A DNA stretch of 46,256 bases, from the NCBI RefSeq assembly GCF_001712795.1, contig NZ_KV757714.1, positions 1-46,256 of the forward strand, read 5' to 3'. Under the pieces are notes generated by a model. It saw nothing but the letters and a program-made list of their open reading frames with translations. It was not told the DNA's origin and did not search any database. Origin of the DNA: Nostoc sp. KVJ20 (GTDB lineage: Bacteria; Cyanobacteriota; Cyanobacteriia; Cyanobacteriales; Nostocaceae). Positions 1 through 7,149 of the stretch are shown piece after piece. Positions within the stretch are counted from its first letter, which is position 1, and each line of letters starts with the position of its first letter. The position numbers and the translations under genes were made by a program.

Positions 1-71
1 ACTTCTCTTCTGCTCCATCAAACGCCTTGAGAAGAGTGAGAAATGCGGGTAGATGTGCCCGTATCCTTATT

Positions 72-1664
72 TTAGTTAGGTTTTGTTATTTTCCAGAGAT
101 AGTCGTTTACCTGCTGTAACTTTGAGTTATAAACTTTTTCAACTCCAGCCTTCAAGAAGTCAGACGGCTCGTACAAGAACAAAAATATGTCACTAAAGCC
201 ATTAGTAATCTCTGGTAACTGATTTTTTCCTACGATTTGAAATCGCACCTTTGGATCAACTAAATAACTAAGTATTTGTATTGGTGGAACTAAGTTATTA
301 TCATCACTAATTAAAAGCGGTTTATTAGCTTGATTAGCAATGTTAGCAATTTTAGGATATTCTTGATATTTTTCCGGAAATTGGTTCCACCAAATCTTAG
401 ATTGAGAGTGGATTGTACAAGATATAATTCCGCCTATAATTACCATAAATGCTACAAATGACCAGAGCTTTTTTTGCCAAGCTTTAGTATAAATAGACGT
501 GATCTTAGTGGTAAATAGGTAAGCAACAGCTAACTGTATACCTAAAACTGAAGGAAGTGTATATCTACTAGTAGCGTATCGCTTTTGAAAGACGAAATCC
601 GTTATAAATAGGGGAAGCGCTACTGCTCCAATCAAAGTTAAGACAAATAACCAAACTTCTTTAGAGGTTCTTCGACAGAGAAAATAAATTGAGTAGCTTA
701 TTAGAGCTAAAATAATTAAAATAAAAGGAATTAAGACGAGCTTAAGTTTTCCTGGATCGCTAGGGCTAATACCTAAATCAATAAACGTGCGACTAAAGAT
801 ACCAGCCCACCTTGCAGATGAAGCAAATAATGTTTGTTTAGTATTCGTCCAAGCTACTGCTTCTACCTGAGGGTTGTTAATAATAATCCAAATCCAAGGT
901 ACAAAAGTTATGAAGCCTGCAAGCGATGATAGCAGGTAATACATCAAAGTTTTACTCAATCGGAAACGTTCGATTGTAACTACATAAATTCCCTGTGCAA
1001 AAGCAACCAAGGTAAAAAATAGATGAGTATAAAACCCTACTGGTAATATTGCTGCATAAATGCACCAACTAACCTTTGTTTTAAGGCGCATCGCTCGCAG
1101 TAGTGCTGCACTTGATAATAAGATGATTACTATCAATAAAGTATATGATCGTGTTTCTTGTGCATATACGATATGAATAGGTGAAACGGCTACTAATCCG
1201 ATAGCTACCCACCCTACTAGTGAAGACTCAAATAATTCTAAACATAGCCAATAAAGACAAGGAAAAGTCAGCAGACTAGTAAATACCGAAAAACTTCTCA
1301 TCACTGCTACAGAATTGCCAAACCATTCTACCCAAAATCGGGTCATCAAAATGTATAGCGGCAAAATCTGAGAGTCTTCTAACATAATACCTTTGATTGT
1401 ATCAATGGCGTTTTTTTCAGAATTAGGATACTGGTATTTATGTAAATCTTCTATGGTAAGTAAACGACCATTATTTAATTGCTCCTTCATTTCTGACTGC
1501 ATATAGCCAGATGTGCGTAATGAGGAGAAAACCTCATCACCCCAATAAAGTTTTTGATCAATATTAACAAATCGAAAAAATACACCTATTACTACTAGGA
1601 TTATGACTATAAAACGTAACCAAGATTTAGGAATCTTCCAGTTCTGTGACGATTGCTTTTTCAT
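72..1664 (-). CDS. GT39-type membrane glycosyltransferase
   Basis: This 530-residue polytopic membrane protein looks like a glycosyltransferase of the GT39/ArnT-PMT superfamily, which uses polyprenyl-phosphate sugars as donors on the outer face of the inner membrane. A first membrane segment (about residues 17-33) is followed by a loop with the acidic pair D43-E44 in the context YWGDEVFSS. That is where the catalytic Asp sits in this fold (family knowledge). About ten further hydrophobic segments follow, with VSPIHIVYAQETRSY near residue 165, a typical second conserved loop. A soluble tail of about 90 residues ends the protein. The ATG at 1664 has a GAGGA element about 13 bases upstream. It stands alone, so the acceptor (lipid, glycan or protein) cannot be told. 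The family call is firm, the substrate unknown. Confidence 0.8.
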   Translation of the reverse strand: MKKQSSQNWKIPKSWLRFIVIILVVIGVFFRFVNIDQKLYWGDEVFSSLRTSGYMQSEMKEQLNNGRLLTIEDLHKYQYPNSEKNAIDTIKGIMLEDSQILPLYILMTRFWVEWFGNSVAVMRSFSVFTSLLTFPCLYWLCLELFESSLVGWVAIGLVAVSPIHIVYAQETRSYTLLIVIILLSSAALLRAMRLKTKVSWCIYAAILPVGFYTHLFFTLVAFAQGIYVVTIERFRLSKTLMYYLLSSLAGFITFVPWIWIIINNPQVEAVAWTNTKQTLFASSARWAGIFSRTFIDLGISPSDPGKLKLVLIPFILIILALISYSIYFLCRRTSKEVWLFVLTLIGAVALPLFITDFVFQKRYATSRYTLPSVLGIQLAVAYLFTTKITSIYTKAWQKKLWSFVAFMVIIGGIISCTIHSQSKIWWNQFPEKYQEYPKIANIANQANKPLLISDDNNLVPPIQILSYLVDPKVRFQIVGKNQLPEITNGFSDIFLFLYEPSDFLKAGVEKVYNSKLQQVNDYLWKITKPN

Positions 1665-1808
1665 GTATTTTTCAATTTCCTCAAAGCCTTAGTAAACGTG
1701 GCAAAAATGTTATTGTTATCGCTAGATTCGATTGATTATTAAATACATGCATTTTAGTTCCAATGCTACTATCAGAAGTATTACAAGGGCTAAAAGTATT
1801 TTATTCTT

Positions 1809-2026
1809 AGAGGATGTTTGAAAAGTCATGATTGATGTATAAAATTTTTTTACCCCACCCTAGCCCTCCCCTTATAAAGGGGAGCCACTGCGTTGGGCGG
1901 CTTCGCCGACTTGAAGCATGTGGCGTGAGGGAACTGGATTTTATTGTTTCCCCCCTTTATAAGGGGGGACTAAGGGGGGTAATAGTTCGATTAAAATCAC
2001 AACATACTACTTTTCAAACAACCTCT
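1809..2026. mobile_element. 218-bp MITE with 18-bp terminal inverted repeats
   Basis: The ends AGAGGATGTTTGAAAAGT (1809-1826) and ACTTTTCAAACAACCTCT (2009-2026) are inverted repeats with one mismatch. TTA lies directly outside the right end and CTT directly outside the left. Inside are an internal hairpin pair (CCCCTTATAAAGGGG near 1868 and CCCCCTTTATAAGGGGGG near 1950) and a GC-rich block (GGGCGGCTTCGCCGAC). No transposase is encoded, so this is a non-autonomous element. A spurious 78-codon frame runs through it. The termini are of a type widespread in Nostocales; the parent transposase family (possibly IS630-like) is inferred, not shown. Confidence 0.75.
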
Positions 2027-2424
2027 TATGCCATTCAACCGCCAACTCAGTTTGAGATTAACTCATAAATTACAAATTAATATTACCTAATGTATAAACT
2101 GAAATCACTAAATAAAACAACTTCTATCCATAATTTATAATAGGTTATTCATCAATTTTTCATAGCTTGTTGGTAATGCTAAAAGTAAACCTCTTACTAT
2201 GTCTACAGAATTCAGTTAGAAGGATTTTGCACCTTTTAGCAAAACAATCCCATAATACATGCAATTGTTTATTTTTCATCCTATAGTATAAATTAATCAA
2301 GACATAAAATACTTGTGTTGAAAATAAAAATATTTCATAAAGTTTATATGAAAGTACTGTAAGTACGCATGTAAGTAGCGAAGATTCCCCAATTTCCGCA
2401 TTTGAAGGTGAGTAATGAGTTATC

Positions 2425-2483
2425 CGGGACTGGGTACTGGGTACTGGGGACTGGGTACTGGGGACTAGGGATGGGGACTGGGG
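2425..2483. repeat. heptanucleotide tandem repeat (GGGTACT/GGGGACT)
   Basis: About eight degenerate 7-bp units of GGGTACT and GGGGACT lie just upstream of the methyltransferase gene at 2596. This is the short tandemly repeated repetitive (STRR) class of heterocystous cyanobacteria. Frames through it encode only low-complexity peptide. Confidence 0.85.
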
Positions 2484-2595
2484 AAGAAAATACCAGTAAG
2501 ATTCGGTTGGGATCTGAATCCCCTTCAAATTTTCCCAATCCCAGTACCCTATTCAAGAATTTCTTTCTTGACGTAGCAATTGATTAGTTCAATTT

Positions 2596-3273
2596 ATGGA
2601 TCAGAACGAACAACGAATTCTTCATTCATGGGTAGTGAATGCCAAACCGTGGACACGTATAGTTCGTGACAAGCTTCTTGAGAGCCGTGTTCTTGTCACA
2701 GATAGAGCGATTGTAGAAGCTGTAGTTGATTTTGAACCGAGAACGTTCTTGGATATCGGGTGTGGTGAAGGGTGGTTATGCCGTGAACTCTGGGATCGCG
2801 GGTTTAATGGCTGGGGAGTTGATGCCATTAGCAATCTAATCGAATCAGCACGGTGTATGGGCGATATCCGCTTTGTTGTATCTTCGTATTCGGATCTTCC
2901 GTCACAGAGATTTGGCAGTATTAATCAGTTCTCCTGCTTCATCTGCAACTTTTCCATTCTTGGGGAACGTGCTCTTGGTGAGATCGCTGAGGCGGGTCAG
3001 AGTATGTTGGAGTCTAAGGGCAAAATAATTATTCAAACACTTCATCCTCATCTTGTTTGTGGTGATTCCCCATATAAAAGTGGGTGGCGCGAAACTTCCT
3101 GGACAGGAGTCGGAGATGGGTCATGTCATCCTGCGCCCTGGTACTTCAGAACGGTTGAATCATGGATTGCTGAGTTCCATCTCAGGAACTACCAATTACT
3201 AAAGTTACTGGAGCCGTCTCACCCCATAAGCAAAAAACCAGCCTCAATTATATTTATCTTTGAACGACAGTAA
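2596..3273 (+). CDS. class I SAM-dependent methyltransferase
   Basis: A 225-residue soluble protein with a Rossmann-type methyltransferase fold. Motif I is DIGCGEG at residues 53-59, and the acidic residue ending strand 2 is D76 (GWGVD). A methyltransferase-11-like core follows. The C-terminal part (GWRETSWTG, then PAPWYFRTVESWIAEF) resembles small-molecule methyltransferases rather than RNA or DNA ones, but no substrate can be assigned. The ATG at 2596 has no clear Shine-Dalgarno sequence, which is common in cyanobacteria; the conserved part begins about 20 residues in, so the start is acceptable. It is monocistronic, with a heptamer repeat array directly upstream. The fold call is firm and the function unknown. 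Confidence 0.8.
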   Translation: MDQNEQRILHSWVVNAKPWTRIVRDKLLESRVLVTDRAIVEAVVDFEPRTFLDIGCGEGWLCRELWDRGFNGWGVDAISNLIESARCMGDIRFVVSSYSDLPSQRFGSINQFSCFICNFSILGERALGEIAEAGQSMLESKGKIIIQTLHPHLVCGDSPYKSGWRETSWTGVGDGSCHPAPWYFRTVESWIAEFHLRNYQLLKLLEPSHPISKKPASIIFIFERQ

Positions 3274-3660
3274 TCTTGAAAAGGCAGGAGGCAGGAAAAT
3301 CCAGTAGTTTAAAATACGATAATTCAATACTACGGTAAGTTTATCGTTTTACAGTGCAATTATGTTCAGATGCGATCGCGTCCTTTGCACGATGATCCAT
3401 TCAAAGTTCAACAGCGAATTACCAACTATCTGGAAGAACAAAGCCGAGAAGTTGGAAGCAGTACCAGCGCTTTCATAAGCTACAGAGTGCTACGACAAGA
3501 TTTCGTAGCCCGGTTTACCTATTCTGAGATTTGGAATGTGATTCACCCTTGTTGTTTTCTAGATATAAATTTACCGATATAGTTGGTTAAAAGTTGGTAT
3601 TTTTGGTACTATTTTACCTAGCATCAATTTTATGAAAGAAACCTCTTAAACGCCTTTTTC
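3274..3660. other. 387-base spacer, doubtful small ORF
   Basis: This spacer lies between the methyltransferase and modA. It holds the doubtful 70-codon frame at 3370-3582, a GGCAGGAGGCAGG repeat scrap near 3283, and an AT-rich stretch before modA that probably carries its promoter. No certain regulatory site was found; in particular no ModE-like palindrome was recognised. Confidence 0.5.
3370..3582 (+). CDS. doubtful small hypothetical protein (70 aa)
   Basis: An ATG-started frame of 70 codons with a HIP1 site at its start (MRSRPLHDDP...). The first 45 residues are charged and could be helical (DPFKVQQRITNYLEEQSREVG), while the C-terminus (IHPCCFLDINLPI) looks unlike a folded protein end. 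There is no Shine-Dalgarno sequence and no recognised family. It may be a decayed gene remnant or chance. It is listed because it is the only sizeable frame in the spacer and lies in the same direction as modA. Confidence 0.2.
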   Translation: MRSRPLHDDPFKVQQRITNYLEEQSREVGSSTSAFISYRVLRQDFVARFTYSEIWNVIHPCCFLDINLPI

Positions 3661-4455
3661 ATGAAAAGAAGACAAATTTTTGGCTTTTTGGGTGTAGCGG
3701 TTGCTGGCTTGCTGCTAGCAATTGGTTTACCATTAGTTACTCCTTCTCCTGTAATAGCACAGTCGAACACCAGCATACTTGTGTCCGCAGCCGCCAGTTT
3801 AAAAGATGCACTAGAAGAAATTAAGCCTTTGTACCAACAAAGTAAATCAAATATCAATATTACTTATAACTTTGGGGCTTCTGGTGCTTTGCAGCAACAG
3901 ATTGAGCAAGGTGCACCAGCGGATATCTTTATTTCTGCTGCTAAAAAACAAGTGGATGCTTTGGAAAAAAAAGGACTGTTGTTACCAGGTAGCCGTACTA
4001 ACCTGGCAAATAACCGTCTAGTCTTGATTGTGGCTCAGGATGTTGTTGGCATTAGTAGCTTCTACAATTTAACAGATAGTAAGATTAGAAAAATTGCGAT
4101 CGGTGAACCTAGAAGTGTGCCCGCCGGTCAATATGGGGAGCAAGTCTTAAAGAAATTGAACCTTTACGATCAGGTTAAGTCAAAATTGGTCTTTGCTAAC
4201 AATGTGCGTCAAGTTTTAGCAGCTGTAGAAAGTGGTAACGCCGAAGCGGGTTTAGTTTATGCTACTGATGCCAGAATTTCCAACAAGGTAAAAGTAGTAG
4301 TCGCTGCGGATGATAAGTTTCACTCACCAATTGTCTATCCGGTAGCAATAATTAAAAGTAGCAAAAATGCTTCTGCCGCCAAGGAATTTGTCCAGTTTCT
4401 ATCTGATAATCCAGCTAAAAATGTACTCAAAAAATATGGGTTTATTGTGCGTTAA
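3661..4455 (+). CDS. modA: molybdate ABC transporter substrate-binding protein ModA
   Basis: A 264-residue periplasmic binding protein for molybdate or tungstate. It has a signal peptide (MKRRQIFGFLG then a hydrophobic run, likely cleaved after PVIAQ near residue 34). ModA hallmarks are AASLKDALEEI (residue 44 onward), TYNFGASGALQQQIEQGAPADIF (split here as family motif GASGxLxxQIExGAPADxF) and the second-lobe VESGNAEAGLVYATDA. Ser in AASL and in GASG are the usual oxyanion ligands. modB and modC are not adjacent, so the permease and ATPase must be encoded elsewhere or the gene has been separated from its operon. Molybdate supply matters for nitrogenase and nitrate reductase in a diazotroph. 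The start at 3661 gives a proper signal peptide. Confidence 0.92.
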   Translation: MKRRQIFGFLGVAVAGLLLAIGLPLVTPSPVIAQSNTSILVSAAASLKDALEEIKPLYQQSKSNINITYNFGASGALQQQIEQGAPADIFISAAKKQVDALEKKGLLLPGSRTNLANNRLVLIVAQDVVGISSFYNLTDSKIRKIAIGEPRSVPAGQYGEQVLKKLNLYDQVKSKLVFANNVRQVLAAVESGNAEAGLVYATDARISNKVKVVVAADDKFHSPIVYPVAIIKSSKNASAAKEFVQFLSDNPAKNVLKKYGFIVR

Positions 4456-4596
4456 AGGAATAAAAAATGAGATTAATGAGATTAATGTCTGTTTAAAAGG
4501 CTTGTAAACACTAAGCTTTATAACTTTTGGTTGATGAGATTGGCAAGTAATCAGACGAAAATTTTCCTAGACTTTCAAAAATATCAGGGAAAAAGT

Positions 4597-4758
4597 ATGT
4601 CTAGGATTAAAATTACTAACTTGCAACCTAAAAATCAAGTTGAACAATGGGAACTATCTGAGGCAGATATAACCGCAGTTATGGGAGGACTTGAAGTTAA
4701 ACTTCTCGGTAATAGCATTGTAGATGCGACATTCGGGGGCTTTAGATTGACGCTTTAA
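4597..4758 (+). CDS. double-glycine leader peptide, putative RiPP/bacteriocin precursor
   Basis: A 53-residue peptide. A longer in-frame start exists at 4531, but the ATG at 4597 has CAGGGA about 7 bases upstream and gives a leader that begins MSRIKITNLQP. Residues 18-31 (WELSEADITAVMGG) match the acidic-hydrophobic leader ending in Gly-Gly that C39-peptidase exporters cut in bacteriocins and other ribosomal peptides (family knowledge). The predicted core is about 22 residues, starts LEVKLLGNS, includes a second GG and ends FRLTL. It has no Cys and only three Ser/Thr, so lanthionine formation is impossible and cyclisation could only be of another kind. No modifying enzyme or peptidase-ABC exporter lies nearby. 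This could be an orphan precursor served in trans. The assignment rests on the leader motif alone. Confidence 0.6.
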   Translation: MSRIKITNLQPKNQVEQWELSEADITAVMGGLEVKLLGNSIVDATFGGFRLTL

Positions 4759-4797
4759 ATTTGGCAGCCATACTAAGAAAAGCCCAAAAGCTTTTAT

Positions 4798-4875
4798 GGC
4801 CTCGTTCCCAGCCTCCAGGCTGGGAATTCTGAGAGGCTTTGCCTCTGGTTAAACCACTGGAGGCGGCAGCTAGGA
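4798..4875. repeat. interspersed palindromic repeat with two hairpins
   Basis: TTCCCAGCC/GGCTGGGAA (4805-4813 and 4818-4826) forms a 9-bp stem with a 4-base loop. AGAGGC-TTT-GCCTCT (4832-4846) forms a second. GCCTC and GGAGGC around GGTTAAACC then add a third weak pairing. This is a repeat type scattered through Nostoc genomes. Lying after the leader peptide and facing the prxQ 3' end, it may also act as a transcription terminator on both sides. Confidence 0.65.
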
Positions 4876-4935
4876 GGACTACATCTTAACTTAGTACCGA
4901 TTCGGGCTTCAGTCCCAAGTCTTGTTAATTTAGGT

Positions 4936-5493
4936 CTAAGAAGCTGCGGATTGTAATTTTTCTAGTCGTGCCAGCACTTCTGAACTGTGAATGGTTGGGT
5001 TGACTTTGACAAAAGTCTCGCGCAAGACACCTTGAGGATCGATGATAAAACTGTGGCGCATAGATAAAAAGCCAAGCCACGAACCGTAAGCTTTACTCAC
5101 TGAACCATCAGTGTCAGCCAACAGGGGAAATTTTAGTCCCTCTGAATCACAAAATTGGGCGTGAGAATCAATGTCATCAGCACTTACACCAATAATTTGG
5201 GTATTTTTTTCGAGGTATTGGGGTAAGTCTTGCTGAAAACGACGAGCCTCTATAGTACAACCAGAGGTGAAGTCTTTAGGATAAAAGTACAGGACTAGCC
5301 ACTTACCGCGTAAATCAGAGAGGGATATTTTGCCATCACCTGTATTAGTTGGCAAAGTAAACTCTGGTGCAGGTTGATTAATTGCCGGAAGTTTACCACC
5401 CATAGCATCAGCAGCAGGGGTAAAATTCAGCCAGCTGATGAGAGAAATACAGCTGGCAAATAATATGCTTAAAAAAGTGCGGCGGGAAATCAT
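4936..5493 (-). CDS. prxQ: peroxiredoxin Q/BCP, exported
   Basis: This thiol peroxidase reduces hydrogen peroxide and alkyl hydroperoxides. The ATG at 5493 is preferred over a TTG at 5523 because it yields MISRRTFLSILF, a twin-arginine-like signal sequence ending near TPAADA. The mature enzyme would therefore act in the thylakoid lumen or periplasm. The AhpC/TSA fold is clear: FTLPTNTGDGKISLSDLRGKW, then YFYPKDFTSGCTIEARRF with peroxidatic Cys79. The resolving Cys that many PrxQ proteins carry five residues later is Arg84 here. The only other mature-region Cys is Cys115 (AQFCDSEGL). It shares direction with sipA upstream (57-base gap) and could be co-transcribed. The family call is firm, the export route inferred. 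Confidence 0.88.
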   Translation of the reverse strand: MISRRTFLSILFASCISLISWLNFTPAADAMGGKLPAINQPAPEFTLPTNTGDGKISLSDLRGKWLVLYFYPKDFTSGCTIEARRFQQDLPQYLEKNTQIIGVSADDIDSHAQFCDSEGLKFPLLADTDGSVSKAYGSWLGFLSMRHSFIIDPQGVLRETFVKVNPTIHSSEVLARLEKLQSAAS

Positions 5494-5550
5494 GGTGCAA
5501 ACCAAAATCACAACTTTACACAAGTTTACAATTGTTGGTTGCGAGAAATC

Positions 5551-5793
5551 TTATTCTAAGTGAGATTCGGGAGGGCTATCTGTGCTTTCGATGTATTGAC
5601 TATCTAGAAGAAAGGCTCCCCTAGTAAAGCGAATACCCCAATATCCACCCGGTCTGCGGTCAATGACTATACCCTCTTCGCCAATGTGAATTACATTAGG
5701 TGGGCGCAGCATGGGCATCGGTTCAGCAGTTTTGACGTAGGCTGGTAGTGCCACAACACGGACTTTACTACCAATTGCGAATTCTTTAGACAT
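5551..5793 (-). CDS. sipA: SipA, NblS-interacting regulatory protein
   Basis: An 80-residue cyanobacteria-specific protein (DUF3148). SipA binds the essential sensor kinase NblS and modulates its activity in high-light and nutrient-stress signalling (established for Synechococcus). The near-invariant family blocks are visible: GSKVRVVALPAYVKTAEPMP, LRPPNVI, GEEGIVIDRRPGGYWGIRF and LLDSQYIE, an SH3-like barrel. The ATG at 5793 gives MSKEFAIGSKV; an upstream TTG at 5802 would add three residues and is less likely. prxQ follows on the same strand after 57 bases, a plausible stress-linked pair. Confidence 0.88.
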   Translation of the reverse strand: MSKEFAIGSKVRVVALPAYVKTAEPMPMLRPPNVIHIGEEGIVIDRRPGGYWGIRFTRGAFLLDSQYIESTDSPPESHLE

Positions 5794-6256
5794 TTTAATC
5801 AAGCTAGTTTTGAATTAACTCATAACTCAAAACTATCTTGAAAGTCTAGTGACAATTAGTCGGAGGACTGTCGTCAACTCACGCGTAATTCATCTCATTA
5901 CTTCCACTTCGCGGTAAGTGAGAGGCTTCTTGCTGGTTTAGCTAAATTGGGCATGGGGGGTTAGGTTTTCCAGATGACGTGAAACGTCAGGGGAATAAAT
6001 AGGGAAAGGGAAAGGAGAAAAACTTCATCCCCTTTCCCATCTTCTGCAAGAAGTCTTTTAATAATTTTTAACTATGGAAAACAATACCTGGACATCAGTC
6101 AAGGGCAAGTGCCAAAGTAATTTTGGTTTCCAAGTGCCTGGGAGAGTGACAACTTCGTTAGTATGCTTGCCAGAGTCTATCCCAGGTAAATTTTTGTTTG
6201 GTATGAGATGGACTGCACTGCCCACCCCAGAATTATTAACTATTTTTGAAAGATGA
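5794..6256. other. 463-base spacer with small hairpins
   Basis: This is the spacer between sipA (start) and the Spy-like gene (stop). GACGT-GAAACGTC near 5976 and AGGGGAATAAATAGGGAAAGGG near 5990 against CATCCCCTTTCCC near 6026 are inverted repeats that may terminate transcription. A 60-codon ATG frame at 6074-6256 lacks a ribosome-binding site and resembles no family; it is not called as a gene. The sipA promoter should lie in the left part. Confidence 0.45.
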
Positions 6257-6754
6257 TTATTGGGGATTGCCTTGTTGACGGCGGGAAGGAGCGTTTTGAC
6301 GGAATTGCTCTAGTTTTTGGCGCTGTTCTGGGGTGAAGACTGCTTGAATCTGTTGTTTTTCAGACTCGCGGATTTGTCGCATTTGGGTTTTCTGTGCTTC
6401 AGTCAGATTTAATTCAGCAAAACCACCCTTTCCTCGACGTTGGCCGGGTTGGCGTTGACCTTGACCTGCTTGGCGTTGAGCCTGACGCGCTTGTTTCGCC
6501 GCCTCTAATTTTGCCTTTTGTTCTGGGGTCAAAACTGCTTCAAATTTGGCGCGGCTATCGCGGCGAATTGCCTGGATTTGGGTTTTTTGGGCATCTGTTA
6601 GACCCAATTCTTTCCAAGGGCCCTTTTGTTTTTGTGGAGTTTGTGCGAGTTGCAGGGATAAAGGAGAGGCTGTTTGGGCGTTAACAGCAAATGAGGTTGC
6701 AGTTAAAGTTAGAGCGATCGCTCCAGCTACTAGCGATAATGCTTTGAGTTTCAT
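6257..6754 (-). CDS. Spy/CpxP-like LTXXQ-motif periplasmic protein
   Basis: A small secreted helical protein of the Spy/CpxP superfamily, whose members act as periplasmic chaperones or stress sensors. The ATG at 6754 is preferred (AAGAAAAG upstream); it begins MKLKALSLVAGAIALTL, a signal peptide cleaved near VNAQ. Two copies of the hallmark unit are visible: LGLTDAQKTQIQAIRR...LTPEQKAKLEA and LNLTEAQKTQMRQIRE...FTPEQRQKLEQ, joined by a Gln/Arg/Gly-rich linker (QARQAQRQAGQGQRQPGQRR). The C-terminus is also Gln-rich. The gene is transcribed away from the kinase-regulator pair at 7150-9077, whose likely target it is by position. The family call is good; metal binding or chaperone activity is untested. 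Confidence 0.82.
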   Translation of the reverse strand: MKLKALSLVAGAIALTLTATSFAVNAQTASPLSLQLAQTPQKQKGPWKELGLTDAQKTQIQAIRRDSRAKFEAVLTPEQKAKLEAAKQARQAQRQAGQGQRQPGQRRGKGGFAELNLTEAQKTQMRQIRESEKQQIQAVFTPEQRQKLEQFRQNAPSRRQQGNPQ

Positions 6755-7149
6755 TACTTTTCTTGTGGGTTTTTCCTGGTTGGATGCCACCATCATAAGA
6801 ATTTATCTTCAGTAGTTACATGAGGAGAAAGTCATGGATCTACCCGTGACTTTAGTCATGATTGAATTTTGACAAAGATGATTGACAATAAATAGTTAGG
6901 AGTTAGGAGTTAGGAATTAGGAGTTAGAAATAATGAAGATTTTGATTATGATCAATTTATTAAGTCATTATTTAGCTTATTAATTAATGGGTTTCATCTG
7001 GCAATTACTCTTAATTACTCATTCTGCGAAAAGCTAAAGTTGGTTCCAATGCTGCTCAACTCTTCAGAACTCCTAACTTATAACTTATAACTTATAACTC
7101 CTAACTCCTAACTTATAACTCCTAACTTATAACTGGAGCAACGCGATTG
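6755..7149. promoter_or_regulatory. divergent promoter region with inverted heptamer arrays
   Basis: This 395-base region holds the promoters of the Spy-like gene (left) and the sensor kinase (right). Heptamer repeats TTAGGAG (6896-6926) and CTCCTAA/CTTATAA (7070-7134) are complementary in sequence and could pair across about 140 bases. No unambiguous response-regulator operator was identified. The kinase start codon sits directly after the second array, so the repeat occupies its ribosome-binding region (AACTGGAGCAACGCG, with a GGAG 13 bases before the ATG). Confidence 0.5.

Larger units (their letters stand above)
1665..2595. other. gene-poor spacer with MITE and heptamer array
   Basis: This spacer of about 930 bases separates two divergent genes. 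It holds a MITE (1809-2026) and a heptamer tandem array (2425-2483), listed separately. Short reading frames here (for example 1832-2068 and 2160-2528) translate repeat DNA and lack ribosome-binding sites, so no gene is called. The 2060-2350 part is AT-rich with nothing recognisable. Confidence 0.7.

Noticed and set aside
1832..2068. 78-codon ORF (MMYKIFLPHPSPPLIKG...)
   Set aside because: It is the translation of a MITE interior (LPHPSPPLIKG and PLYKGGLRG are well-known translations of such repeats), with no ribosome-binding site.
2160..2528. ORFs on both strands across the heptamer array
   Set aside because: They owe their length to a 7-bp repeat (SPVPSTQ-type residues) and have no family resemblance or start signals.
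6074..6256. 60-codon ORF after sipA
   Set aside because: Lacks a ribosome-binding site, has no recognisable domain, and ends directly against the Spy-like gene stop. It cannot be excluded but is not supported.
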